This document shows, in pieces, positions 10,866-21,289 of a stretch of DNA of 64,000 nt. The first letter of the stretch is position 1. The number at the start of each line of letters is the position of its first letter. The stretch spans positions 173,249,386 through 173,313,385 of the forward strand of contig NC_057866.1 of the NCBI RefSeq assembly GCF_019393635.1, written 5' to 3'. The notes below the pieces were generated by a model that had not been told where the DNA came from, did not search any database, and saw nothing but the letters and a program-made list of their open reading frames with translations. This stretch comes from Dromiciops gliroides. Its lineage: Eukaryota; Chordata; Mammalia; Microbiotheria; Microbiotheriidae. The position numbers and the translations under genes are program-made.

Positions 10866-13455
10866 TTGAAGCAGTTGTGTTAAGACCTGACTGTTATGTT
10901 GTTATCATACCTGTTAAAGATTTGTGACTACCACAATCTCTGATGGTGTCTAAAAGCCCCTACCAACACTTGTCACAGTCCAATTTTCTCTAATATATAT
11001 GACTACATTAAGTTGATGTAGGAAAGGCTTAATTTTTTCCCAAAAAACTGAAAGAACAGGATGCTTTAAACCTGTAAGCAATATAGAGGAAAAATATTTT
11101 GCATGAAAAAATAAAAGACATGCAATGTGTTTAATATACCAAAATTGTTGGAGGGGGAAGGGGAAGTAGTCAAAACCTGTGCTATGGGGCCAAAAAGCTT
11201 GGAATCTCATTCTGTATTTTTCACATTCTAGTCTGTTCATGATTTGGCAAAAAATACATTCATCTCACATATGCATCTATCCCTTAAAGGGAAGTAACTA
11301 CATTGAAAATGAATATACAGGGAGGATATAGCACAACAGAGCCTAGCGGGTAAATCTTTCCACTCTTCTTTCAGAGTAAACTGTACAGTCAGATGAATGA
11401 AGGACTGATTGGTTCAAGTGGAATTCTGAATCATTTCTAGGACAGCCAATAATTTCATCATTTATATTCAGCATTTTATAGTAGTCTGCCAACATGTTCC
11501 TTAGCAGTGAGCTGACCCTTATCACCTTCCTAATCTGACAGATGAGAACATAAGAATGGATAAGTTGTTCTGAATCACTCTGCTTAGTAATAGGCCTCAG
11601 GCAGAAGTTAGAACTCCCAGCCTTTGACTATTTAGCTGTGATGTGTGGGTCCACTTCACTCCCTGGCATATGGATGCTTTAGGCTTCATCTTGCAAAGGA
11701 GTAAGGATAGTGTTCCACAGTTAAAGTGAATAAAAACAGTTGTCGTGATCATGAGAATAATTTAATTCTTAATGTTCAAACCTTTGCATTTTGGCTCAAA
11801 TGCATTGTTATTCGTAAAATATGATGAAATTGAAGTTTTATATTGCTTTAGAGTGAGTTATCCTAGTGGTTGTATTGTTATATGGTAAGCATTAACAACA
11901 TAGCCACCATGGCTTGGCAAGTTTGAAGACATCCAAATGCTATGTCCTCATGCAATCAAATGGTCATCTCTTTAAAAGAAAAATTGAGTTGATAGGACAG
12001 GTTTTGGCAGACCAACTAGACTTTCTATCATTTCTCTGATTACTGACTTAGTAATTAATGGCCTTAATAAAGTAATGCCACCACATAGAGGCCTACGTTG
12101 CTGGCATTTTAGTCAGTAACAGCTTAATCAGTGTACGGGGTAGGGATGGAATGGGGTTAGAATTATTACGATGGGACATGAGACCCTTAACCACATATTC
12201 TAGCAATAGGACTAGTACCACAAACCTTGTTGATCAAACAGCATAAAAATATGCTGAAATCAATTCAGCTTTCAGAGCCTAGGTTAGAGAGAAGGGTAGT
12301 ACAGGGCAGGTCATGGAAGAGTTCATTAAATAATGAAGTGGGTAGAGGGAAAGGGAACAGAGAGGAACTTATTGGCTTCCTATTTAAAGTTATTATTACT
12401 ATGATCTAAACTCACTAGTTTCTACTTCCTGAAGTACAAGTATTGCCAACTCCCTCTAAGGTTGTAGCAGCCTGTAACTAACCCTTAGTCCTGGGCCTAA
12501 TCATAGCACATCTATAAAGGCAGCTTAGCAAAGGATCATAAATAATAGAATTAGAAATGGACAGGATCTCATAGGTCATATCTAAAAAGCATAAATGCCT
12601 TTGCTGTTGATAGCAGTGATAAGACACACCACAACCAGGTTTATAACAATTATTCTAAGGGAACAAAGTGCAGTAGAATTAATATCGATAGGTACCTAAA
12701 ATGTTCAACAATTGGGAAAACACCTTCATACTTTCTTGCTGATGTAATCAACTAGGACTCTGTCCAAACCTTGGAAGACTAGATTGTAGTAGGAATTTTT
12801 AATCTATCCTTTGTTTATACATTAGGTTGATAGGTGATAGCCCTTGAGCAGTTTCACGCAATGTCTAAGGTACTAACATCATTAAACATAGTCATTCTTT
12901 TCCCCCTGTTTATTCCAACTATCTATAATCCCTGATGCTGGGTGGTTTTTCTTGGCTCATCATTTCTATTTTTGTTGTCGTTCAATAAGATCCCAAACAG
13001 TAGACTATAGTTGCCAGGAAAAGAATACTGATGACAGAAATGGCACCAGAGAAATCACTGCTGTTCTTGGCCACAAACAGTTCCATCTGAACAATGTCTC
13101 ATTTTCTTCATCCTTGTCTCTACTGTCTTAGGTTGTCAATTTAAAGAGGGATTTTTTGATTCTGCAAGTGAATTTGGGAAGAATTACAAAACAGGCATCT
13201 GTAGCAGACAGAGAGGTAATTCGAAATCTGTTATTAGAACTAAAAAGTCAAAAAGAGACTTCTAGGTCAAAAGACAACACTGTGAGACAATGCCTGAACA
13301 TTCAGCCTTCCAGAATGGCTCTATTAGCAGTTTATCTATTGTATCCTTGTGTGACTGAATAAATTGCTGTCTGGGGAATTAAAGGAAGGAGACCAATGAA
13401 TTGGATATTTGGAATATTAAAAAATCAAGGGAGTTGAAATATTTGTAACATATCT
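10866..13455. other. Intergenic, unique-looking, no gene seen
   Basis: About 2.6 kb with no repeat I recognise. Open frames (for example 10950-11240 minus, 12227-12409 plus, 13156-13362 plus) are short, lack domains and carry no splice or homology signal I can recognise. 12580-12960 is complex sequence of the kind that can be conserved non-coding. Confidence 0.5.
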
Positions 13456-13457
13456 AC

Positions 13458-14560
13458 TTTTTAAAAAGTTTTATTGATGTGTTTTTTCACATTACAAATA
13501 TTTACAGACCACTCCCACTTTATGAAAAGTTTCTTGTAACAAAGGTAACATTAGGTAAAACTAATAATACAGTGGTTTCCTTTGATAGTACATGTAACAG
13601 TAGATATCTGTAGCACTCCTCCACCATGCTATTAAGAGAAATCCATTTGGCATCTCTCCTACCCCCACTCCATGTAAAACAAAAGGAAAAACAAAACAAA
13701 GTTCTTGTAACAAATATGCATAGTCATTCAAATCAATTTCCCTTAGTGACTATCTACATAAATATATGTCTCATAATGTTTGCTGAATTCAAGGCCTCTT
13801 TAATGGATAGTATATTTTATTTTAAATACTACCAGTCCTCTAAAATCATAAAAAGATTATTGTATCAATCAGAGTCCTAAGAGCTTTCAGAGATGTTTGT
13901 TATTGCAATGTTGTTATTGTACAAGTTGTTCTCTTTTTTCTGCTGTTACTCTTCATCACTTTTATTTATTTATTTATTTTTTGTGAGGCAATTGGGGTTA
14001 AGTGACTTGCCCAGGGTCACAGAGCTAATAAGTGTTAAGTGTCTGAAGTCAAATTTGAACTCAGGTCCTCCTGAATCCAGGACCAGTGCCCTATCAACTG
14101 CACCACCTAGCTGTCCCCCATCACTTTTTAAAAGTCCTCAAAATTGCTCATTTTTATAATATCAGTGTTACAGTATAAATCATTCTTCTGGTTCTGTTAA
14201 CTTCAGTCTGCATCAGTTCATATGAACTTTTATATGTTTTTTAAATCATGTTTTTCTCATTTCTTATAGCACAATAGTATTCAATCACATTCATATATTA
14301 CAATTTATACAGTCATTGCATCAGATGGGTATCTGATTAGTTTTCAGTTTTTCGCCACTATGAAAAGCTGCTATAAATAGTTTTTGAATATAAGACCTCT
14401 TCTTTTAATCTCTTTTAAGTATGGGCAGTGGTATGGCTCAATGAAATGGCATGCGCTATTTAGTAACTTTTTCTTTATAATTCCTAATTGCTTTCTGGAA
14501 TGGTTATACCCTTTCACAGGTCCACCAAAAGTGTAAAGATGTGACTGTTTTCTCATAGCT
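13458..14560 (-). mobile_element. L1 3' region, antisense, with nested SINE
   Basis: Antisense L1 3' end. TTTTATTGATGTGTTTTTTC starts the block; later CTGGTTCTGTTAACTTCAGT, CAGTTCATATGAAC, ATAGCACAATAGTATTCAAT and GAAAAGCTGCTATAAATAG match the antisense L1 copies at 45.5 and 35 kb. ORF2 is decayed. Confidence 0.75.
13964..14118 (-). mobile_element. tRNA-derived SINE with 10-bp TSD
   Basis: Reverse copy with a TTTA-rich left tail. The TSD CATCACTTTT is at 13954-13963 and 14119-14128. Confidence 0.94.
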
Positions 14561-14569
14561 CACAGATAT

Positions 14570-14736
14570 GTATGCAAGTGTATATGCACATGCATATACA
14601 TAGACACACATCTATATGCATAATCTATAAATAATGCACATGTGTATGTATGTGTATATATTATGTACATATCTGCATTGATGTATGCATATATTTATAG
14701 ACACTCCCACACACATATATGTATTGTACTGTTATG
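14570..14736. repeat. TG/CA-rich imperfect microsatellite
   Basis: Alternating purine-pyrimidine sequence (TGTATGTATGTGTATATATT, CACACACATATATGTA). The open frame starting near 14642 is a by-product of it. Confidence 0.75.
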
Positions 14737-14746
14737 GAAATTCTTT

Positions 14747-15184
14747 GTCCCTTCACCCCCAGGAGCCAACATGGGTTGCCACGTTCAGACGAAGACCATG
14801 AACAAGGCAGTGTGGGTCATCATTGAAAAGTACTACATCTGCCTGGGCAGTGAAAATTGCCATCTTCCCTAGCAAGAAGCTCTGCAGCAAGATCACAGGA
14901 TATGCTACTTATCTGATGAAGCAGATCCAGAGAGGCTCTGTGAGAGGTACCTCCATCAAATTACAGGAAGAAGAAAGAGAATGCAGGGATAACTATGTCC
15001 CTGAGATCTCTGCTTTGGATCAGGAGATCATTGAAGTGGACCCTGATAACAAAGAAATGTTGAAACTCAACCTGCAAGTTACCTAGCCCATGGTTGGGAT
15101 GAATTTCAAAACACCAAGAGGAGCTGTTTAATGCATACTTTTGCCTTATTTCCAATAAACTTGGGAACTCCACCCCCCAAAAGA
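14747..15184 (+). pseudogene. RPS17: Processed pseudogene of ribosomal protein S17
   Basis: Intronless copy of the small-subunit protein eS17 (RPS17) mRNA. The ATG is at 14771. Family motifs appear in order: VIIEKYY, then (frame-shifted) [33 protein letters not shown] and MNFKTPRGAV before TAA at 15129-15131. Breaks are a deletion of about 35 bases plus a frameshift after LG near 14850, an in-frame loss of about seven codons near 15067, and a premature TAG at about 15085. An AATAAA signal is at 15154-15159. A perfect 10-bp TSD, GAAATTCTTT, flanks it at 14737-14746 and 15185-15194; the A-tail has decayed. The spliced form plus TSD show L1-mediated retrotransposition. It is not functional. Confidence 0.95.
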
Positions 15185-15194
15185 GAAATTCTTT

Positions 15195-15853
15195 TAATAG
15201 GCATATTATTCTTTTGATGCTTTTTGTGTTAACTCCTTTTTATCTATCCTTCAAGCTTAATCTTATACTCAGAGGCTGGCTATCTAAAGCATGAGTACCA
15301 CCTCAAGTTTGTCTCTATGTATTCCCTTGATTGTACCATAAAACTGCTGAATTGATGAACTCTCAAACTGCTGGTTGAGGTGGCTCCTACTCTGCTGCTA
15401 GATGCCATGTGGATAATGGACTAAAGGAGAAAGAAATTCCCTTCTCTCTCTCTTTCAGAAAGTGTTCCTAGGCCTGTATTCCTTTCTAATCAGGACTTAG
15501 ATATTTGAAAAACTCAGGGCCTCAGCTAATTTGTTTAACTTCACAATCATATCAGGGTTCCTTTCTGACTCAAGGGATTTGTTGTGCCTCATAAAGGCAT
15601 GGCCACAATTTTACTGTTAATTTTATACATTATTACCACATTATCTAAATCTCGTGATGATATAAAATGAAGTGGAAAGTAGAAAGTGGAAAACAACCCA
15701 TTCCCTTGTACTTGTTTATTTTAGGTTGGGGGTCTTGAATTATGATTGTATAAAGTTTTTTTTTATTGATGCAGCTAAGAAATTTGATTGTTACCTATAG
15801 TTTTAGAGTTTCCTAAGCAATAAGAGATTAAGGCAACAGGTTTTTAGTGATGG
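15195..15853. other. Intergenic, no gene seen
   Basis: Unique-looking sequence between the RPS17 pseudogene and the retroviral LTR. No repeat or coding signal recognised. Confidence 0.5.
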
Positions 15854-16358
15854 TGTGGTAAAAAAATATGAAAGTTTTTTAACAGTAGGTTAGGATAACT
15901 GAAAGATGCCAGTTTTTCTTTAAGGACCACCCTTTCGGGGAGGAGACAAACGGCATGAGCTATGCACGCCAGTCCGCCTGCTGCGCATGTCAGACTGCCT
16001 GCTAGCACTCCACTTCCGGGGTGCGAGCTTAAAAGGCAAGGAGAGAACGGAAGTGGGGGGTTTTTCCTGCTCTGCTGGTCTCCTGACTGCGCTGCACAGA
16101 CGGTCTCTCTCTCCCCAAAGGTGGCCTTCTCTTTTGGTGAGTTTTATATGGAATATAGACTAAGCTTAGACTTAAGATGATTTGTATTGTGTTTCTACTT
16201 TCCTATCCTTTTAATCAACATCACCTTGTGACTACCATACAATAAATGGTCTATCTAGAAAACCAGAAGCTTCTTCTATTTACTAGTCTGGGAGATAAAT
16301 TAAGGGAAAGGTTAAGTAGGGTAGGTTTATGATCTAATATCCAATTTTAAATCTCACA
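15854..16358 (+). repeat. 5' LTR of the endogenous retrovirus
   Basis: Placed between TGTG (15854) and CACA (16358), a 4-bp inverted terminus. The right edge is fixed by the primer-binding site three bases beyond; the left edge is a best guess. A TATA-like TTAAAAG lies near 16030 in a CpG-rich U3/R region, and AATAAA near 16250 is the likely poly(A) signal, which gives a plausible U3-R-U5 layout of about 505 bp. Confidence 0.72.
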
Positions 16359-16361
16359 GTT

Positions 16362-16379
16362 TGGTGACCCTGAAGGGAC
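16362..16379 (+). promoter_or_regulatory. Retroviral primer-binding site, tRNA-Trp-like
   Basis: TGGTGACCC directly follows the LTR plus GTT. These nine bases equal the complement of the 3' end of tRNA-Trp including CCA; over 18 bases about 13 match. Other common primers (Pro, Phe, Glu, Arg) fit worse by memory. The primer assignment is an inference. Confidence 0.6.
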
Positions 16380-16872
16380 CGTAAGGACCCTCCCACCCTC
16401 CCTAGTTTGGCCACAAGCCAGCTAATTCGGTGGATTTTCCAAATACCCCTCCCCCCCACGGACTTTCCCTTTGTCTAATCTCCCTTAAAGACTTTAAGCC
16501 TCTAAAAGCCTTGTTTTAAAGGAAAAAGCCAGTTCAGTTTAAAATATGATTGAATATGTCATTTTCCCTTTGGTTTTTTCGTTTTTTTGCATTGGAGCGT
16601 GTTGGGGTACCATACTGTCCAAACTTAGACATCTAGTTTACTCGGTATTCCTTCATTGTGTTATCGGTCTCCTCCTCACTCACACAGCAAAATCTTTTTG
16701 GTATAATGGTATGAGTGTAACTGTCTCCACTGAAAATGTGTTTAATATTAGTAGGACTTTTATGCCTGCAGTTGAAATAAATTGTAATACCATACTCACG
16801 ATAGTTCACATGACTATAACTCTCATTATGGGTATTATCATGGTTGTAATGTGGAAAGAGATTAAAGGTAGA

Positions 16873-16986
16873 CCACGTGGCGAGGGAGACACTAAGATGG
16901 CTCCCTCTGCTGAAGGTAATCCAGCCTCACCACGTGGTGAGGGAGACGCTAAGATAGCTCCCCCTACTGGAGGTAACCCAGTTACA
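16873..16986 (+). repeat. 57-bp tandem duplication in gag linker
   Basis: Two in-frame units, 16873-16929 and 16930-16986, each beginning CCACGTGG and encoding a PRGEGD-x-K-x-AP-x4-GNP pattern. Units differ at several positions, so the duplication is not the newest change in the element. Confidence 0.9.
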
Positions 16987-17743
16987 GAAACAGATATTGG
17001 CCAGTCTTTAGAATCAAATCAGCTGAAACTACTTCCCTTGCAGGAAGATATAGAACTTAATAAAAAGGGAGTGTCACTTCAGGTTAGAAAATATCACCCC
17101 TTTACAGCAACTGACTTGAGCTCATGGAAAACAATCTTCCCTAGTTTTGAGAAACATCCAAATGGTGTAGTTTCACAGTTAAGGACTATATTTAATAGAT
17201 ATCAACCCACTTGGGCTGATGTTACTTGCCTTATGGAAACTTTACTGTCCCCAACTGAGATTACAGATATTATCTCAGCAGGAAATGCCCTTGTTGCGAA
17301 GGGTAAGGCCTATGAGGAATGGCCTCTAAAGGATCCAGAGTAGAATTATAATAATGACCGGGATTTCCAAAGATTAAAAGATGCTAGGGAAACATTTCTG
17401 AAGGGAATGGAATTATGCTCTAGAAAACCCGAAAACTGGAAGAAATTTATGAGCACTTTTCAGGAGGCTAATGAAAGACCAAGCAGATTTTACAATAGGC
17501 TTTGTGAGACCGCCAGGCAATACACCAGATTAGATCCAATTGATTCAAAAGATTCTTATATTATTCTCAACATGTTTATTTGTAATTCACTGCCAGAAGT
17601 ACACAAATATTTTCTGACCCAATGTCCAGATTGGAGGAGGTTAATAGCTGATAGACTTAAGGAACTTGCAAATTATGTCTTTGACTCACGTGAGACAGGT
17701 CCAGATCACCCCAAACACAGCATTCTGGCACCGGTGATTCCTA

Positions 17744-17839
17744 GTCAGCCATGTGAACACCAGAACAAGGGCACTAAGGTGTGTTGTTCCTGTCAGTCAT
17801 GTGAACACCGGAACGAGGACACTAAGGTGTGTTTTTACT
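17744..17839 (+). repeat. 48-bp tandem duplication in nucleocapsid
   Basis: Units 17744-17791 and 17792-17839, each encoding a CEHxNxxTKVCxxC-like segment of 16 codons. Only the second unit runs on into a full CCHC knuckle; the first has the leading cysteines but lacks the later histidine and cysteine, so it is a partial duplicate of the zinc-finger lead-in. Confidence 0.88.
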
Positions 17840-18006
17840 GTCATAAGGAGGGGCATGAATTGAGAGAATGTAGGACTTGGAGAAGAAATTCTAATTCTAA
17901 TTACAGGCGAAATCAAAATAGAAATATATCTTTTCGGAGGAATACAGAAAGGCAGTACCAGAATAATGGTAACCAAGGTCCCTCTCAGAGGAGGGCACAG
18001 GATTGA

Positions 18007-19874
18007 CGGGGTCTTGGGGAGGAATGGAACATAGATAATGAAAGCCATATATTCCCAGATCCAGATTTTTTGAATGCCCTTGTACCAGTCCATTCACCTC
18101 CCCAGAGTAAAGAACCACATGTCACCCTAAAAGTGGGGGAGACTTATTATGATTGTCTGCTAGACACAGGAGCCTCTAAATCAGTATTAGTAAGCAAACC
18201 AGATGCTGGGTGTAGACCTGTAGGATTTTTGAATGTAGTGGGAGTCTCAGGAAAAAGCCAGAGAGTGGCAAAATTGAATCCTCGCATGGTATCTATGGGG
18301 CCCTTAACAGTGGAACATTCGTTCTTACTCATGCCTGATGCCCCTGTAAATTTATTAGGTCGTGATCTCCTTTGCAAGCTTAGAGCAACCATATCTTGTG
18401 CTCCAGATGGGGCTGTCTCCCTACAATTGCCAGAGGATACTGTTCATTTATTACCAATTTTACTTACAGAAGCTCAAGGAACAGCAGGGGAGGTATCCAA
18501 AATCCCCTCTGACATTCCTGAGTCTTTATGGGCCTCATCCCCTAATGAGGTGGGGCTCCTTAAGTCTGCCATGCCTGTTACCTTTAAAGTTAAGGGGGGA
18601 CCATCCCCCTCCATTCCACAGTATCCATTGTCTAGGGAAGCAATAGAAGGAATCACCCCTATAATTGAGGCTTTGAAAAGCCAGGGTATTATTATTCCAT
18701 GTCATCACTCTCCATGTAATACTCCCATTTTGCCAGTTAAAAAACCCAAGCCTGGGCCAGATGGTAAACCTGTTTATCGTTTTGTGCAAGATCTTAGAGC
18801 GATTAATAATTATGTTATTCCTAGACATGCTATAGTTGCAAACCTGGTTATGATAATTTCATCCATTCCCTATGAATCTACATGTTTCACAGTGGTAGAC
18901 CTCTGCTCTGCCTTTTTCTCCATGCCAGTACATGAGGACTTCCAATATTTATTTGCTTTTACCTGGAAAAATAGACAGTGGACCTGGACTAGACTCCCAC
19001 AGGGATTTGTAGACAGTCCCACATTATTTTCCCAAATTTTACAGCAGGATCTGGCCTCCATTACCTTTAAAGGCTCCACACTAGTACAATATGTTGATGA
19101 CTTACTTTTGACCTCTCCTAATGCTGAAATTTGTCAGGAAGATAGCCGTCACTTACTGCTGGAGCTGCACAGGAGAGGACACAAGGTTTCCAAGTCAAAG
19201 GTACAATGGTGTTTGCCCCAGGTAGAATATTTAGGATTTATTTTGGCTGCTGGAACTTGCTCTGTCTCTTCTAAGTGAGTCCAGGCCATTCAACAACTCT
19301 CTGCCCCCACTACTAAGAGGTAGTTGAGAGCCATTCTGGGAGCAGCTGGGTACTGTAGACAATGGATACCCTCTTTTGGTGAAATTACTAAACCTCTCAT
19401 AGCTCTAACAAAAAGTTCTGTCCCAGACATTTTACAATTGGATCCCCAGCATCTCTCAGCCATAAAGGAATTAAAACGGGCCTTGTTATCAGCACCTGCC
19501 CTAGGACTACCAGGTTATAGTAAGCCTTTCACTCTCTTTATGCATGAACAAAGGGGGGTGGCTTCTGGAGTTCTGACTCAATCACTGGGGCCTAATCAAC
19601 GCCCTATAGCCTACTATTCAACTCAGCTGGACCCTGTAGTGGCTGGAGCGTCACCTTGCCTTAGAGCAGTGGCGGCCACAGCCCTTTTGGTAGAAAAAGC
19701 CTCTGATTTGGTCCTAGGTCACCCTCTAACTGTGCAATGCCCTCATGAAGTGGAGGCTCTCTTACTACATCATAGGACAAAAGCCTTTTCAGATCAAAAA
19801 CTGGCGTCTTTCAGTTATCCTAACCGACTATTAAAAAACTTTCATATTTTTTTACCACAATGGTCAGAGGGAAT
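18007..19874 (+). pseudogene. pol: Retroviral pro-pol (protease and reverse transcriptase), truncated
   Basis: Continues the gag frame immediately after TGA 18004-18006. Protease: catalytic LLDTGAS near 18160 and the LLGRDLL motif near 18354. Reverse transcriptase: QYPLSREAIEGI (about 18620), NTPILPVKK, RFVQDLRAIN, VVDLCSAFFSMPV, LPQGFVDSP (about 18996), the catalytic QYVDDLLL (about 19087) and VEYLGFIL (about 19220). Two stops, TGA 19276-19278 and TAG 19321-19323, fall in the thumb region; beyond them AGYCRQWIPSF and PIAYYSTQLDP (connection) remain in frame. The match fades at about 19870 before any RNase H. The open frame running on to 19929 includes non-retroviral sequence. The gene is inactive as it stands. 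Confidence 0.9.
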
Positions 19875-19930
19875 ATTCAAACTCAGGTATTCTGATGACA
19901 AGGCTAGCCTCCTATCCACTTTGCTATAAT
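19875..19930 (-). mobile_element. Short MIR-like/SINE remnant at retroviral breakpoint
   Basis: AAACTCAGGTATTCTGATGA and CTATCCACTTTGCTA resemble the antisense end of CORE/tRNA SINEs rather than pol. This places the provirus 3' break near 19874. Confidence 0.55.
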
Positions 19931-20044
19931 TTTTATATTAATATTTTTTTGCAAAGCTCCCAAGATACTTTAGAAATATTTGACTGATTGTACAATGCAA
20001 TAGGAATTATGTTCAATAATTCTGAAGAAAGAGCCATGATTTGA

Positions 20045-20610
20045 AATAACATGAACAAGGCAATGGCTAAACAAGTTGTGGTATATGAATGTAATGGAAT
20101 GCTATTGTGCTATAAGAAACAATGAGCAGGAGGATTTCAGAGAAACCTGGAAGGACTTACATGAACTGACTGAGAGGAGCAGAACCAGGAGAACATTGTA
20201 CACAGTACCAGCAACATTGTGTGATAAACAATGGTTGAAGACTTGTCCCTTCTCAGCAGTGCAATGATCCAAAACAATTTCAAAGAACTCATGATAGAAA
20301 ATGTTCTCAAAATCCAGAAAAAAGAACTGTGGATTATTAATGCAGATTAAACTATACTTTTTCTACTTTTGGGCTGTTTTCCCCCTTCTTTTTTGAAGTG
20401 TTTCCCTTGTGCTCTGATTCTTCTTTCACAAGATGACTAATGCAGAATATGTTTAATGTGATTCTACATATATAAACTATATCAGATAGCTTTCCATCTT
20501 GGGGAGGAGGGAGGGAAGGGAGGGAGAGAGAAAAATTTGGAACTAAAAATCCTTTGAAAACAAATGTTGAAACCTATCCTTACATGTAACAGGAAATACT
20601 TTTATTTAAA
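20045..20610 (+). mobile_element. L1 3' end (ORF2 C-terminus and 3' UTR)
   Basis: Sense L1: GGCTAAACAAGTTGTGGTAT, GGAATGCTATTGTGCTATAA, GAACCAGGAGAACATTGTAC, ACAAGATGACTAATGCAGAA, CTATATCAGATAGC, GGGAGGAGGGAGGGAAGG, ending TTACATGTAAC and A-rich sequence. It is strongly 5'-truncated. Confidence 0.9.
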
Positions 20611-21124
20611 AGAGAAAGAACATGAACATAAAAAACATCAACTTTGGAAGGCACCTCAAAAAACTTCTAGTTTAACCTGTAATGGAACAAGAATTCCTTT
20701 TACAATATATGACAATAAAAGGAATTTTTATTGTACTTTAAAGTTTGTGAAGCACTTTAGATACATTATCTCATTTAATATTCTCAACATTCTTATGAAA
20801 AAGGTCCTCCTGGCACTATTATCTGTATTTTACAGATAAGAAAATTGAGGCTCAGAAAAGTCATGTATAAGAGAAGACTTGACTTCCAGAACTCTAGCTT
20901 CAAATGCAGGGTTTTATCTACTCTTTTTTACTTGCAACAGCAATGAAAGATCCATCAAAAGAAAGTTCTATCCAACAAATTCCTTGGCACCTTCAAATGG
21001 TTCAACATCAGCAACAGAGAAGGTTTAATCAATGGAAAGGACACTAAAGATGAATTCTCCTTTGTTTCTGCTGCTGCAATCTGATGACCTTTCCATATTG
21101 CTTGCAGCTGAAATGGATTTGTGT
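20611..21124 (-). mobile_element. MIR-type SINE and flanking sequence
   Basis: An antisense MIR core at about 20735-20940 (AGCACTTTAGATACATTATC, TATTTTACAGATAAGAAAAT, TGAGGCTCAGAAAAGTCATG). The remainder to 21124 shows nothing I recognise. Confidence 0.6.
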
Positions 21125-21275
21125 TGTCTTCTCCTTTTAGAATGTGAATTTATTGAGAGAAAATGCTATTATGTCTTTCTATTTGTATCCCCCAAGATTA
21201 GCATTGTACTTTTTCATGGAGCAAATGCTTAATTCATGTTTTTTTCCCATTAATTTGTTCATTCATGTCCATGTT
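21125..21275 (+). mobile_element. L2 3' end fragment
   Basis: TTTTAGAATGTGAATTTATT and TTTGTATCCCCCAAGATTAG follow the L2 3' phrase (AGAATGTGAGCTCC..., TTGTATCCCCAGC...). Confidence 0.6.
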
Positions 21276-21289
21276 GGACAATCTCTGAG

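Larger units (their letters stand above)
16546..18006 (+). pseudogene. gag: Retroviral gag, interrupted by one internal stop
   Basis: Structural polyprotein of the provirus. The first open segment (16546-17343, 265 codons) begins with a hydrophobic region: segments at about residues 4-25, 29-46 and 82-103, with an N-I-S sequon at 67-69 between the last two. There is no MG myristoylation start. A linker with two 19-residue PRGEGD repeats follows, then a capsid start (YHPFTATDLSSWK, QPTWADV) of gamma-like type. TAG at 17341-17343 interrupts capsid. The second segment holds the major homology region (QEANERPSRFYNRL, about 17470) and a CCHC zinc knuckle, C-x2-C-x4-H-x4-C, near 17831, then a basic asparagine/arginine-rich tail ending at TGA 18004-18006. 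The start at 16546 is the first ATG in the frame; an upstream or non-AUG start is possible. The hydrophobic N-terminus is unusual for Gag. The TAG makes full-length product unlikely. Confidence 0.88.
15854..19874 (+). mobile_element. Truncated class I endogenous retrovirus (5' LTR-gag-pro-RT)
   Basis: A provirus fragment in the order 5' LTR (15854-16358), primer-binding site (16362 on), leader, gag (16546-18006), protease and reverse transcriptase (18007 to about 19874). RNase H, integrase, env and the 3' LTR are missing. The single CCHC zinc knuckle, the LLGRD motif of protease, the YVDD catalytic box and in-frame gag/pol arrangement fit a gamma-like (class I) lineage. All coding parts share one reading frame with four stop codons and no frameshift that I can see across about 3.3 kb, suggesting a fairly recent insertion compared with the L2, CR1 and MIR debris. 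The 3' break abuts a MIR-like remnant and then an L1 end. Confidence 0.9.

Noticed and set aside
18070-19278. Treating the protease-RT segment as an active gene
   Set aside because: The frame ends at a stop in the RT thumb, has another stop nearby, and lacks RNase H and integrase.
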